From assembly GCA_037074705.1 (NCBI GenBank), contig CM073590.1, positions 48,520,395-48,584,394 of the forward strand: a stretch of DNA of 64,000 nt, given 5' to 3'. The notes under the pieces are model-generated. The model ran no database searches. It was not told the DNA's origin and saw nothing but the letters and a program-made list of their open reading frames with translations. Made by a program: the position numbers and the translations under genes. This document shows positions 1 through 11,254 of the stretch, in pieces; position 1 is the stretch's first letter; every line of letters begins with the position of its first letter. Source of the DNA: Zhengitettix transpicula (Eukaryota > Arthropoda > Insecta > Orthoptera > Tetrigidae).

Positions 1-371
1 CTATTGTTAAATAATATTTAATGGCAGTAATGATGACAAATTACGGTACCAATGTATCAGGTGGTTTTACGTAGATAGTTGTAATAAATAAACATCCTTT
101 TAATATTTTGACATTATGAAATATATGAGCATATAGTATGTCAATTAGTAATTGATATCTGCTTATAATTTAAGGTGGAACTCATTTGATTTTCTACTTT
201 TCAGCTTATGAAAAATAACACTCAATCAAAGTTAACCTAAAAATCTTTAGTGGGTTGACTTAATTAAAATCTTGTGTACAGGTATGGAAAAGTAACTAGC
301 ACGTGAAAATAGAAAAAAAAACATTTAATTAAATGCAATTAGCTAACAATTTTATTATTCAGAGGTCGGTA
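1..371. other. AT-rich unannotated stretch
   Basis: AT-rich DNA with no convincing reading frame, repeat match to the rest of the window, or RNA gene. It ends where the first copy of the R retroposon family begins. Confidence 0.6.
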
Positions 372-920
372 TGCGAGGGCTATTCTCTCGCAGGCAGAAC
401 CTGCGAGTGATTTTCTCTCGCAAGTAGAACCTTGTAGGAGAGACAGGAAGGGGCTACATTTGGGGATGCCTTTTCCTCTCTCTGTTTTTGAACTAAGATT
501 CCCACAAGCCGAGGCACCTCGGCCTGTTTTGAGAGGTGTATGTTTCGCGGTCACAGACCTTGCGCATACGGTAAGAGTTGTTCGCTGTTCCCATCGGAAC
601 AGTCGGCCAGTTGCCTCCTAAACTGGTCGAGGTACGGAGAAGAAAATTCTGCGACCCCACAGCAAACTCTTCTCCCGCTATCGGAAGGGCGTGGGACAAG
701 TACCCAAAGCCCGACCTACCTGATGCATGTTTTTCTAGGGTTTTCCCTGCATTACTTTTAGGCGAATGCCGGGTAGGATCCTTAAACTATAGCCCGGGGG
801 CCCTAGTTAACCCTTGGCTACCTTCCTCTATCCTACCGCATCCCCCCATTCAGATCGCTTCCTATGCTATTAAAGCGGAGTTGCCACCATGTGGATTATC
901 CTCATGTAGCCTGTTACCCT
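372..920 (+). repeat. R-family retroposon, copy 1 (near full length)
   Basis: This is one of eight related copies of a roughly 500-550-bp interspersed element. It starts near GCGAGGGCTATTCTCTCGCA, contains the shared blocks around GAGGCACCTCGGCCTG, GGGCCCTAGTTAACCC and GTTGCCACCATGTGGAT, and ends GTAGCCTGTTACCCT followed by nine A. The A-rich end after GTTACCCT recurs in other copies, which fixes the orientation and suggests retroposition. I see no convincing Pol III A and B boxes at the head, so it may be an unusual SINE or the 3' end of a LINE. Reading frames in it (for example 493-699 on the minus strand) run antisense to the tail and recur only because the repeat recurs; I do not call them genes. 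Confidence 0.8.
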
Positions 921-2240
921 AAAAAAAAAGAAATTTATTAAGAGTTATATTTATCAGAATTTATTGAATTATGAACGAATAAACCTGCTAAATTCGTCAG
1001 AAATATACATTAATAAAATAAATAATGGAAAAGTATTGATCAAATAAAAATAGGCTCGACGTAGCATTCCTTCTTTTTAACCTACTCAGGTGCAAATGTA
1101 AAAATTTTCCAGTCTAAATATAAGGTACTTATTAAATTTTAATATGTAATATGTAATTAAAATTTTTTGTAGGAAATTTCCTTGTGCTTCAAGAAAGAAT
1201 CGATAATTTTTATTTTATTAATACGTTCAAATTTTTTATTTTAAAAAATATATTTGACAAATTTGGTTGGTTTATTCGTTTAAAAGAACTTTATTTTTCA
1301 TATCTTTATTATTATTATTTCTTCGTTTCATTCAATCATAAATAATCTGCTGTAAAACTAAAATTAATAACGATGATTAAAATTATTTTGTATAGAAAAA
1401 TAATACAAACGTAGCCTTTACTGTACTACATCCAATAAACAAATATATAAAACTAAAGAGTTAATTTAATATAATGCTCCTATTAATTTTTGTTGAAAAT
1501 TTGTTTAAAATACACATAAATGCATCCTTAACATATTGATAGGTGTATTATATAATGATACAACTATAGTTCAAATAAAAAAATTAATATAAATATTATC
1601 GTTTTACCAAATTCTGTTTTTTTCCACTAAACTTGTTCATTTATTCAGAAAACATGTTTCTGTGATATTAAAAACCAACCATTCATTAGTTCTTGAAGCT
1701 TACAAGGAATCTAGAATACAAATTAGAAGATGTAATAATTAGTGCTTTTAGTCATATTTATCAAATAAAAAGACTTTTATATACTAGAATTAAAGTACAC
1801 AAAGTCAATATAAACCTTTCTTTTAATTACCATAATTAATAATTGTTCAGTCTATAGCCGTTTGTTGTAATTGTTTTACTTTTTGACACGAGTTAAATTC
1901 AGTTCAAAGCGTATTTGTATATATTGTTTTTTCCTTCTGGTCCAATAATATTAAGCTAATTAGAAATATATAAGTGTTTCAAAGGCTGTTAATTGTTGTT
2001 TCTGTTTATAGAAGTGACATTAAAATTTATTTGAATTTATATCAATCATTTGTATAAAGGATCCGTTAGTTTCTTTTCAGGATGATATCTAATTGTAGTT
2101 TAATATTTAGTTTCATTATGATTGATGAAAGTAAATTAAAGAAGTATGATTTGGCGTCTTACAAGCAAGGAACTATTTATAATGGAAATGGTATTTTAAT
2201 TGATTTTTTTTTGTTTTCGGCGAACGAAATCACCCAAGAT
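921..2240. other. AT-rich unannotated stretch
   Basis: Low-complexity AT-rich DNA with many short A and T runs. No coding frame longer than noise, no inverted repeats and no match to other parts of the window were noticed. Confidence 0.5.
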
Positions 2241-2860
2241 CAATTGATAAAGATTTGATACTGGTTAAAACCAGAAAATTACCGGCGCACGGATCTATAA
2301 CCATACCAAGCATACAGGTGAGCTGGAGCCTTCTAGAATTTCCTGTCCAAGACTATCCCATAAGGGCACTGAAACAGAAACCTACACAAATGAAGTCTGG
2401 AAACCACTTCTGGCGCCGTCACTTAACCTAAGTCCTCAGTGTTAGAAGGGGGGAATTTCCGACATGGAATCCACACAGCCGTGCAAATATTTGTCCTTTA
2501 TTTGCTTTACTTGCTGTCTGAATCTGCACACGTAAAACGCGGCGGGTAGTAGTTCCGAGCAAAGATGGGTGGTTCGCCTCACACCACGACAAATAAATCA
2601 GCTGCCACCCATGCAGTCAGCCAGCATACCAATTAAGCGGTATTTGCAGCCATTGCTTGGCCGCATGCACAATGGCGTCAGAATTCGCTACCTCGCACTG
2701 TATCCCATCGACGACTTTGTGTGGGAACGGAAAGCCAATCTGTCGCCTTTAAAACATAGCTTTCACTCTGCGAATTTAAAAGGGCTAATTATCAACACGA
2801 TCCATTGTGCAACTGAGAAAAGATTGTCATTGTAAATTTAAATTTTCTTTGTTGTTTCGA
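2241..2860. other. GC-richer non-repeat block, function unknown
   Basis: Base composition rises sharply here against AT-rich flanks. The block contains an 88-codon frame at 2569-2835 (plus) whose translation I do not recognise and which lacks obvious domain features. No copy of this block occurs elsewhere in the window, so it does not look like one of the local repeat families. It could be conserved non-coding DNA, an old exon or an unrelated transposon fragment. Confidence 0.35.
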
Positions 2861-3125
2861 ACGCGCGAGACAGAATCAAATTTATAACCACATTCAGCGT
2901 TGCAAAGAAACAGTAATATGTCTGGTATCTCACTCATGAACTGTACATTTTTTTCTTTCGAACGGATAATCAATCAATATATTTATATATCTGCAAAATT
3001 TGAAGCTTATGAAAATAAAATAGTAATGGTTACATGTAATCGTACTCTTTAGAAGAATCGCAGACAGTAATAATGCAACTAAGTTTGAGTATTTTAGTCT
3101 TGTCGCTATGAATATGACTTGCTCA

Positions 3126-3519
3126 GTTGATGAGTAGAAACAACCAAAAGCAGTCTCCAAGTTTATAACTTTATTAAATATATAGTCGGAAGCTTTCAAC
3201 TCCTTGTTATAATCATCCTGAATGAACATTATTATTATTTTTAGGGCAACAGGCTACACGAGGGTGACCCACATTGGGCAACTCCCCTTTAATAGCATAG
3301 GAAGGGATTAGAAAGGGGGGATGCGGAACTTATATAAAAACATTTTTGAAGTTATGCTGAAGGTGTTGCAATGTATTCGTAACTTGATGTTTTTATATAA
3401 GTGGTAACGTTTTTAATGTTCATTCAGGATGATTATAACAATGAGTTGAAAGCTTCCGACTATATATTTAATAAAGTTATAAACTTGGAGACTGTTTTTG
3501 GTTTTTTCTACTGATCAAC
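3126..3519. repeat. Foldback element with 105-bp inverted arms
   Basis: Positions 3126-3230 and 3415-3519 are reverse complements of each other; the inner 79 bp differ at a single position and the outer 26 bp at a few. The 184-bp spacer holds a fragment of the R retroposon. A 14-bp direct repeat, ATGACTTGCTCAGT, lies outside the arms at 3114-3127 and 3534-3547 and may be a target-site duplication, although about 14 bp separate the right arm from the right repeat. No coding capacity is visible; the 99-codon minus-strand frame at 2930-3229 is fortuitous. Confidence 0.85.
3243..3330 (-). repeat. R-family retroposon, copy 2 (3'-end fragment)
   Basis: About 90 bp matching the tail end of the R family in reverse orientation, beginning GGCAACAGGCTACACGAGGG and containing the GGCAACTCCCCTTTAATAGC block. 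It lies in the loop of the foldback element, so either it inserted there or the foldback captured it. Confidence 0.8.
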
Positions 3520-3547
3520 GTCTTTTTACCATAATGACTTGCTCAGT

Positions 3548-4437
3548 CTGCTTTCGTTATAATCACTTTGCCAAGGACCTTAACGCCAAATTGTTTAACT
3601 TCAATATTGTGATCGATCTCATTCTTAGTATCTTCTAAAGCCTCATTTAAACGAGCAATAAATATGTGACACATTGCAAGAGTTGATCTCAATGATCATG
3701 TAAACAAATTCTGGACACTTATGAAATGTTGAGTAATTTGTTTCACTCACTCCGTTTTCCAGCGGTGTAAACAGTTGGAGTAAGTTTCGAATTCAAACAA
3801 GGGGAAATATTGTCCGTGCTTTCGGGGAGAAAAAGTGTCCGACCAAGAAGAGTCTTTGGGTAAAATTGAAGGGTTTTGTTTGCTATAATTTCGAAGTGGG
3901 AACATTTTTCCTAAAACGTAGGACGTAAAAAGTAAATTATACCACATTAAATACAAAAACAGGATGAATTAAGCAGGAAAATGCACAAAGAAAAGTAAGT
4001 AGAGTAAAAAAAAGTCCATGAAATTTTTTCAATGAAGAAAATTTGTAGTACAGTACGGTTATTCAAGACATTAACTACTGTAGTATTGTGTTTATTTTAA
4101 ATGTAATATATGTAACAAATCCAAAACAAAAACTTAATTTGAAATAAATAATAATACTTTTTCCCATTATCTAAACAAATAATTTGTACCGTTGATTTAG
4201 ATAATAAATGAACAAGAAAAGGTTATGTATGAAAATGACAATGATAATGAACACAGTGATAATCAAAAATGAAACAAACAAAAAAGCTAGAAATATATTT
4301 TTATTATTGTTTATTTTATTTATTAGAAAATTAACAATCGGAACTATATAGTACATGTTCCATGAGTTAATGTGATGGCACAATAATACAATAACTTGAG
4401 CGGATACCCATCCAATGACGTTATCCGGATTGTGAAC
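3548..4437. other. AT-rich unannotated stretch
   Basis: No feature found. Short frames at 3747-3956 and 4171-4383 on the minus strand have composition-driven translations and no recognisable motif. Confidence 0.5.
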
Positions 4438-5402
4438 TTATACTGCTTTCAGGTCATTCAGCCCTTTCTTGTTCTGGGGTGTTCTGTAGGGAGGGTCATG
4501 TTTCAGAGTGGACGCTAGTTCGTTTGGGTGAAGTTGGAGACGCAGGAAGTGGCTGGCACTCCGGTTGGTGCATTCTTCTTGAACGGTTGGCATTCCGAGG
4601 TCCGTATGTAATGTTCGATTGCTGACGTACCAAGGTGCATTTACAAGATTCAGAGTGTTTTCGATTGAAATCGTTGGATGATGTTGACGTTGGATTTGCA
4701 AGAGCAGCCCCATAGCTCAATGCCATATGTCAAAATTGGCTTTATTATAGCTTTGTAGTGTAAAATTTTGTTTTCAAGCGATAAACACGACTTTTTCCCC
4801 AGTGCCCAGTACATTTTTCTCAGTCGCAGGTAGAATTCCTTCCTTTTTTTAAAATGTATGTTTCTTCCACGTTAGTTTCTTGTCCAAATGTAGACCCAGA
4901 TCGCGAACTTCGTTTGATTGTGGGATTTCTATATTGTTTAGGGATACTGATGGACATTCTGAACGATTTAATGTGAAGTTGACTTGTGTACTTTTCGCTT
5001 CATTGACTTTGATCCGCCATTTATTGAGCCATACTTGAAGCAGAAATAATGGGTTTGAAGGTTTGAGAAGGCCATGTGTGGGTCGGTATGTTGAGATAGG
5101 AGGACGGTGTCGTCAGCAAAAGTGCTTATATATGTGTCAGCTGTTGTGGGGATGTCCGCTGTATATAATTGATAGAGTATAGGTCCCAGCACCCTTCCCT
5201 GGGGTTCACCGGAAGTAATTGGGTGGATTATAGAATAGGATTGACCATATTTTATTTGGAAGAATATGTCGGACAGGTATGACTTCATAAGAAGGTAAAT
5301 TTCGCTTGACAGAGAAGACTTTATCTTGAGTAGGAGCCCATCGTGCCAGATCTTGTCAAAAGCCTGCTGTATATCTATAAAAACTGATGGACAATAAGCT
5401 TT
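4438..5402 (-). pseudogene. Jockey-type LINE ORF2 relic (reverse transcriptase to C-terminus)
   Basis: Read on the minus strand, the fragment opens with reverse-transcriptase motif A (FIDIQQAFDKIWHDGLLLK, about 5382-5326). It continues through the PQG-type block (EPQGRVLGPILYQLY, with G to E and S to R changes) and the catalytic box FADDTVLLS with its two Asp near 5114-5109. It then runs, with frame changes, through the post-RT region (LGLHLDKK, LTYGIELWG) to a stop at 4438. Several frameshifts break it and the endonuclease half is missing beyond 5402. It is a 5'-truncated dead non-LTR retrotransposon of the Jockey/CR1-like group; the exact clade is not resolved. Confidence 0.85.
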
Positions 5403-5459
5403 CTTTTCAAAGGTCGAGAAGATTATATTTACTACTCGATGGCATTGTTGAATTGTGGA

Positions 5460-5593
5460 GTGGTAAGAAAGCTATAAATATGAACAAGAAATCGATCATT
5501 GTAAACGACAAGCTGAGCAACCCAGCAGAGGAATTTAAATGTTTTGGAGATTATGTTACATTGGAACTAAACACGTCCGGAAAATCAACTTAG
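5460..5593 (+). pseudogene. Possible second LINE relic (post-RT segment)
   Basis: The plus-strand frame 5387-5593 ends with a stretch (KKSIIVNDKLSNPAEEF then KCFGDYV) resembling the segment after the catalytic box of some insect LINE reverse transcriptases, where a K-x-V-I-x-x-x-x-L-x-x-V-x-x-F-x-Y-L-G pattern is common. The match is short and no other RT motif is nearby. It lies directly next to, and opposite in strand to, the LINE relic at 4438-5402. Confidence 0.3.
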
Positions 5594-5599
5594 CCTGAT

Positions 5600-6912
5600 G
5601 ACCAATATGCTACGATCATACAAACTTTATGTTATCGAATGTTCAACCCCAAAATTATATTCTTCCATTACATAATCTCCTACGTCAAAACCCACGTCTT
5701 TTTCGATTTGTACTATGAATTTGGGATTATTAATTACTTTACAATATGATTCGATGCAATTATAAAAGTTCATTTAAAAATGTAAAACATTTTCAATAAA
5801 TTTGGCTCAGTACATATGAATTTCTAAGCGCAGGATGTGGTGGGACATTGATGGATGTTTCTGCTCTGTCCCGCGATAGACTATTGTTTGGGTTTTTTTC
5901 GTTACCTGGTTATTGGACCTTCTGCAAGTTTTGTGCAAGCGTCAGTTTCTTCTACTTGCTCACTACCTCTCCGGCTAAATCTTTCTAACTTTGGCTCACT
6001 TTTCCAACTTAATGTCTCTCCTTGACTAACGAACGGTTTCTTCCTTCTGTACTCACACGTTCTATCCCTCTTCTTGCCAAACTCCGGTTAATTGCCCGTA
6101 TTCCTTATTTTTCAGTGGGGTTCGATTCTCCGAAACAAGTCACCTTCATCATCTGGTCAATCGTGATTTATGGCCCAGCATCTGCCATCTTCGGGCCTTC
6201 TAATTCCTTAGCCACGCAAACTACAGACAGACAATTTCTAGACGAAACCAAAAGCAACCCGTCAATATTATTAACAATTACTCCATTACAGATTTTTAGC
6301 ACTTGAAACAGTGATGAGCAATGAGGAATTATTTGCTCAATCGTACTCACGGGTATCCAAAGCTCGTACATTAGTTGAGTGTAATAATTTTCCAGCATTA
6401 ATTATATACTGTCGGTACATTTTTTTATTAGCAGAATCACCTATACTAAAACTTATATTTTGTACTAATTTTTCAAACTTTTCTCAGCTTGAAACAAAGC
6501 CTTTTAGTTGCCGTAAAAACTGCTTGCTGTTAGTGTCATTCGAAGATAGTTTTAGAGCTGTCGAGTATCATGTAAACATCAACAGTCAGAACAAAGTCTA
6601 ATGAACAACTAGGTACCTCTTCGTAATATTCACTCTATTGTGGAAATGTTCTTCCGCTTCAACAGAACTAAAACCGTAAAAGTAGCGGCAATTTTCACTT
6701 TTTGGAACAACATGTTTCATTAATATCAAGTCATTCACGAATATTGGAGCTGACTGCAGCGTAAACACGAATAACATATTCTGAGAAAAGAATGGACGCT
6801 TCTGTTGGATGAAAGTTTCCCTCACTAACTTGCGCCAGTTATTGCCTCTGTATAAGTAAGTTGATTCTGCTGTAAGGATCGCAAGTTCATTGATCGTGTA
6901 CACACTGTAGTC
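5600..6912. other. Unannotated stretch
   Basis: Slightly higher GC around 5820-6100 but no recognisable gene. Frames at 6022-6306 and 6311-6601 (plus) and 6168-6398 and 6598-6903 (minus) carry no known motif and overlap one another. Confidence 0.45.
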
Positions 6913-7115
6913 TGAACCGCTGTGGTGTAGTGGTCAGAGTCAGCGACTCACATCACAGAGGCTCCGGGTTTGAATGACGGCACGGGAATGGAAGTTTATG
7001 CTCGTATTAGTCACAAAATTGTGGATAAAACTGTAGGATCTAGAATGTGTCATGTAAGTTACAGTATGGCAATTGACCCGATAGAGGGAGTAATAATAAT
7101 AATAATTACTCTGAT
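6913..7115 (+). repeat. tRNA-derived SINE, copy 1
   Basis: The head carries a Pol III A-box-like sequence TGGTGTAGTGG at about 6923-6933 and a B-box-like GGTTTGAATGA at about 6967, separated as in a tRNA promoter. A CATCACAGAGG block between them is shared with the SINEs at 9.6, 15.2, 30.8 and 55.6 kb. The body differs from those copies and ends in a (TAA)n tail near 7090-7115, so this may be a related subfamily. Confidence 0.75.
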
Positions 7116-9554
7116 AACATTATTCGTTAGCCCTTGGTGAATTGAGTATATGTCCAGGCCATTTGTCTCGTCTAATTGTCAGAATGCAGATGATTATTTA
7201 TTTATTTATAGGAATTCTTGGAATTATCTTAGAATCTAGAACAAAAACTTTCTTCTATTGTCTATTCATCTAATCGCCAACATTGATCTTAACTAACAGA
7301 TTTTAAAATATTAGACTTTCCGTTTCGTCTTTTCCAACTGTTCAGATTTAACCTCCACATATTGTTTTAAAAATTCTTTTACTATCAACATAAACTCTCG
7401 GAATCTGAATGAATTCTCTTCCTGATTAAAAGTTTGCAAACCGATCAAACAAAAGTTTCTTACCATGTGTAAAAAAATATAAGACAACTTCTTTCTGACT
7501 CCAAGGTTTCGCCTAGTGGCGAGATGAAAGAAAATGAACGATGAAATTACGAATGTTGGAGCTCTATCGCTTAATTCGCAATTGGTTACAATATTAAATT
7601 AGGAAATGAAAGTGTTTATGCTAATTTTCTAGGGCTTCGTAAATGAAACGCATAAGCCGTCATAAAATAATGGTTTGGGTATCCTATTAACATCTTAACA
7701 TACAGTTTCAAAGACACCTAAAATATTTATCCTCATAATATGGCACAATTGGAAAACGTTCTGAATATCATCCTGTCAATGTATTTTTATATAATGGAGT
7801 TACTGATTTTTTTCTAATATGAAAGACATGGTGATATCTTAAGATAATGTTGTTCACTTGGTCACACAGCAATTGAAATTAAACTGTCATCTTTGTTATT
7901 GAATTTACTTAACTATCCTAATAGTCATGCTATATTTTTAGATAATTCCGAGTGCAATGTGTAGATTCCAAATTGTTTTATAATGCATATATTGAAGAGT
8001 CTAATATATGAGTTATTTACTGAAATGGCTGTTTTTTTCTCGTCAGTAAATTATTTCTGAACATAGTCATGAAGTGGTTTGGCTGGATGTGTACATACGT
8101 ACAAGTGTTAATATCGAATTTACTGATATATGCAATCGAACCGGTATTCCTGACACTTTAGTGCACGATTTTATATTAAAATTTAATTAATGTACAGTTA
8201 GAAAACAGGATACACCACTTCAGCGTTATAGCTTGTCAAGAAACTTCGGAATTAACATTTATGAAGATTAAATTATTACAGGAGACGGTTTCTGGTCTGA
8301 TATCACATTATACAGCTTGGGTCTTGACTAACATTTTAAAATCTGTGCATAGTACTGTAAAGTTTGTTCGGTGTTCTCACGAATTTTTCTATAACTTTTT
8401 AATATCTGCTATGTTTTTTTGGGCAGACTATAGGATGGGCTAAGATGATCGTGTTTGAACTAATGATTTAAACAAAACTATAAATCTTTCCTAAATTATT
8501 TTTATTCACTTTAAAGTAAACAGTTAAATGATGGCTTTTTAAACATAACTTTAACGAAATGAGCCCCGTTCCGTTCTAATATCTATTCAAATTTGTGAAA
8601 ATCTGTGGCGCATTTCCCGTGTATATCAACAATTTAGTTTCAATTCTGTTTCAATTGGATCTCTTGTCTATTATGTCGTTGAAAACCTGAATTTTTAGTA
8701 TCTCCAAAGAAATCTCCAGGATTAACCAAGTCAGTTCGCTGGACATATTATTGAAACAACGTCGTTTTGTTGTGGGCTTCAGCGTCCAGCAGTTTAAGGA
8801 AGAAAATTTATTGTTAAAATTACACCTATAATGAAGAAAAATCAGGGGCCAAAAATCTGAAAATTGTTCCTATAATGCTGCATTTGGACGATCTAGAGGA
8901 TTTACATATTTTGAATTAGGATTTCCCTGGACGAATTATTTACAAATTTGTTTGTTATCGTGTCAATATAAATGGAAATAAATTTGTGCCAACACAAAAA
9001 GGGAGTAAATTCAGGTCAATATTTTTCAAATTCTGTACGAATTAACTACACCGTGACATTTCAGAAGTATTTTGCAATAGAATGATCAGTAAACCATTGA
9101 ATAGCGGCTTCTACTTGACTAACTGCTTCCTCTGTTCCCTTGAAACCTCTACAATCTAATCACATTATAAATCGAACCCTTACCATAAATAAACGTTTAA
9201 AATTTCCGCATGAGTAAAATGTTCAACCAAAATACGCGTTTGTTCCAGTGAAACTATTCTTTGTGACTGAATGCCTACTCTCCAACCATGAGTACTACTC
9301 CTGCATATACATTACCAGCAATGGTGATTTTTATGTACTTCGACTCGTGTATAGTAAAAAAATAGATTTTACAGTAACAATTTGTTGATCCTACTGCGTA
9401 AATATTCAGTCATTTCTATAGATAAAATATTTCTCTTAAAATTATTATTATTATATATTAAGTGCAATAGGTTTCTATTCATCATATCCAAATTAATAAC
9501 ATTTATACAAATAATTACGTGATATAGACTTTTATAAAATATTTTATTCCCTTT
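7116..9554. other. AT-rich unannotated stretch
   Basis: No coding frame above 60 codons with recognisable content, no match to the local repeat families and no inverted repeats noticed. Confidence 0.5.
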
Positions 9555-9563
9555 TCGATATTT

Positions 9564-9755
9564 TTTATATTGATTTATTTACAGTCGGATCAACAACTCA
9601 GGTTATTAGCAACTCTTTATAGGAACTCAATTTTACCTTGTCGTTGGACTGATATGACGAAAGTATCTTTTGGCATCAATGTCCTCGGTTTTCGAACCCG
9701 CTACGTCTGTGATGCGAAGCAGTCTCGCTGACCCCTACACCACAGGTGGTTGACC
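9564..9755 (-). repeat. tRNA-derived SINE, copy 2, with 9-bp target-site duplication
   Basis: On the minus strand the head reads CCTGTGGTGTAGGGGTCAGC (A box) followed by GCATCACAGA and a B box GCGGGTTCGAAAA. The body ends with the tail CTGTAAATAAATCAATATAA, identical to that of the copy at 30.8 kb. The flanks carry the duplication TCGATATTT at 9555-9563 and 9756-9764, direct evidence of target-primed insertion. Confidence 0.9.
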
Positions 9756-9801
9756 TCGATATTTGTCCTCTATGCTTTGTTAAATATACTTACATAGGAT
9801 T

Positions 9802-9821
9802 ACACACACACACACACACAC

Positions 9822-9866
<45 letters not shown>

Positions 9867-9881
9867 TATATATATATATAT
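9802..9881. repeat. Compound (CA)n-(TA)n microsatellite
   Basis: About ten CA units, then GATATA and about two dozen TA units interrupted once by GAA near 9861. It abuts the left end of the LTR-like element that starts at 9882. Confidence 0.98.
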
Positions 9882-11055
9882 TGTAATCCAATTAATTAGG
9901 CCATTAACTGGTTTTAATAAAATTTAATTGTAACGGCAGGAGTTTCCAAAGCGACAATAGAGCCGAGCTTTGTTACTTTGTCGGAAGGTCAAAAATGGCG
10001 TATGCGCGCGAATACTTGGGACTACGATAGCAGTTGGTGACGGGACATTTCGGAGGACGGAACAAATGATACTAGAGCAGAGACTAGCCGTCGTTTAATG
10101 TATCATTAAACAAAGTTGTGAATTTAAGACACAGTAAAAACATTCACGGAAGTATTATCTCGTAAATATCGCTAAGTTAGCAGTTTTTACGTCCATGAGC
10201 AGCCAGGAAAGGAGTGTAGTTTTTACGTCTGTATCCAGCCAGGAATAGTAAAGTTGAAGTTTAAGTCCCAAGCGGTAAAAAGACTAGCAAATCTATGGAT
10301 CACAGGATTCATATGAGGCAAGCGGTCACCAGATAGCTGACAAAAAGGAGGATCATCCGAGTTCCTGGGAGTCTATCAAGGTGGACTTGAAGAGTGTAAA
10401 ATCTGTGAGCCAATATTAGAATCAGTGTAAAAATTTTGCAATAGTGTACTCCCGAAAACAAAAAGGAATGCTGGAACCAGCTGGACAGATGTGAGTAACA
10501 AAATACAAAATAATGATTTATGTAAACGTAATTAAAGGATAGAAGTCAGATTTCGTTCTATTTTAATTGTTAATCAGAGTTAATTTCTTTACTTTTAAAT
10601 TTCGTTCTATTTTAATTGTTAATCAGAGTTAATTTCTTTACTTTTAAATTTCGTTCTATTTTAATTCTCAATCAGAGTTAATTTCTTTTCTTTTTAATTT
10701 ATTTCTATCGACTAATTGTTTAGGTAAATGTGATTGGTTTGTTAATAATATTTTAAAATCAATTTGTTGTGTCCATTATCAAACCCAGTGAAGACCCTGA
10801 GAAATTAATATTTTAAATTGTAATTGTTTTTGAGTTATTGCCACAAAATAAATAAATATTTTGTTTGTTAATTGATTATCTTTTCATTTAATAAAAGTCT
10901 TCCAGTTAATATTACATAAATGACGCTTAACGTGAGGTAAATTCATTTAAATTCAAATTAAACTAATTAAAAGGCTTTCTTTTCGATTATTACATTAATG
11001 GCTTCCACTACGTGGGGCAAAGTTCATTTAATTAACGTCATTCTTTTAATTATTA

Positions 11056-11057
<2 letters not shown>
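9882..11057 (-). mobile_element. (TA)n-bounded LTR-like element, copy X
   Basis: The segment lies between two (TA)n tracts. Its plus-strand left end is TGTAATCCAATTAATTAGG and its right end ATTATTAC, giving TGTAAT/ATTAC inverted ends. Read on the minus strand it shares with copies Z (45202) and Y (46176) a block with CTCAGGGTCTTCAC and GGGTTTGATAATGG, and with copy W (17608) a block with GCCATTAATGTAATAA near the start. No coding frame is present. Size, TG...CA-type ends and lack of genes fit a solo LTR, but a non-autonomous TIR element with a preference for (TA)n is also possible. It is longer than the 934-938-bp copies partly because of internal tandem repeats. Confidence 0.65.
10552..10700. 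repeat. Tandem repeat, three units of 49 bp
   Basis: The unit starts TTCGTTCTATTTTAATT and repeats at 10552, 10601 and 10650. The first two units are almost identical, and the third differs at several positions near its end. It lies inside LTR-like element X and is absent from its relatives at 17.6, 45.2 and 46.2 kb. Confidence 0.95.

Positions 11058-11086
<29 letters not shown>
11058..11086. repeat. (TA)n microsatellite
   Basis: About 14 TA units bordering the right end of LTR-like element X. Confidence 0.98.
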
Positions 11087-11089
<3 letters not shown>

Positions 11090-11254
11090 CCTTTTTATTT
11101 GTATTGCATATTAGTAGATGTGACAATTAAAATTGATGAATTAGTGTTCTTAAATCGATTATTCACAAAACATATATAGATTAGCATACATGTTTTCTTG
11201 AGTGATTTAAAAGAAATAAAACAGAATGAACTACACAATACGTAAACTTATTGT

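Noticed and set aside
493..699. 68-codon and similar frames at 13918-14307, 17055-17273, 23241-23453, 32175-32477 as a conserved small gene family
   Set aside because: All lie inside R-family copies, antisense to the A tail, and vary in frame and length between copies; similarity is explained by the repeat.
2930..3229. 99-codon minus-strand frame as a gene
   Set aside because: It reads through the left arm of a foldback element and has no domain.
4496..4726. Two overlapping minus-strand frames at 4438-4713 and 4496-4726 as separate genes
   Set aside because: They are frame-shifted pieces of the same LINE relic.
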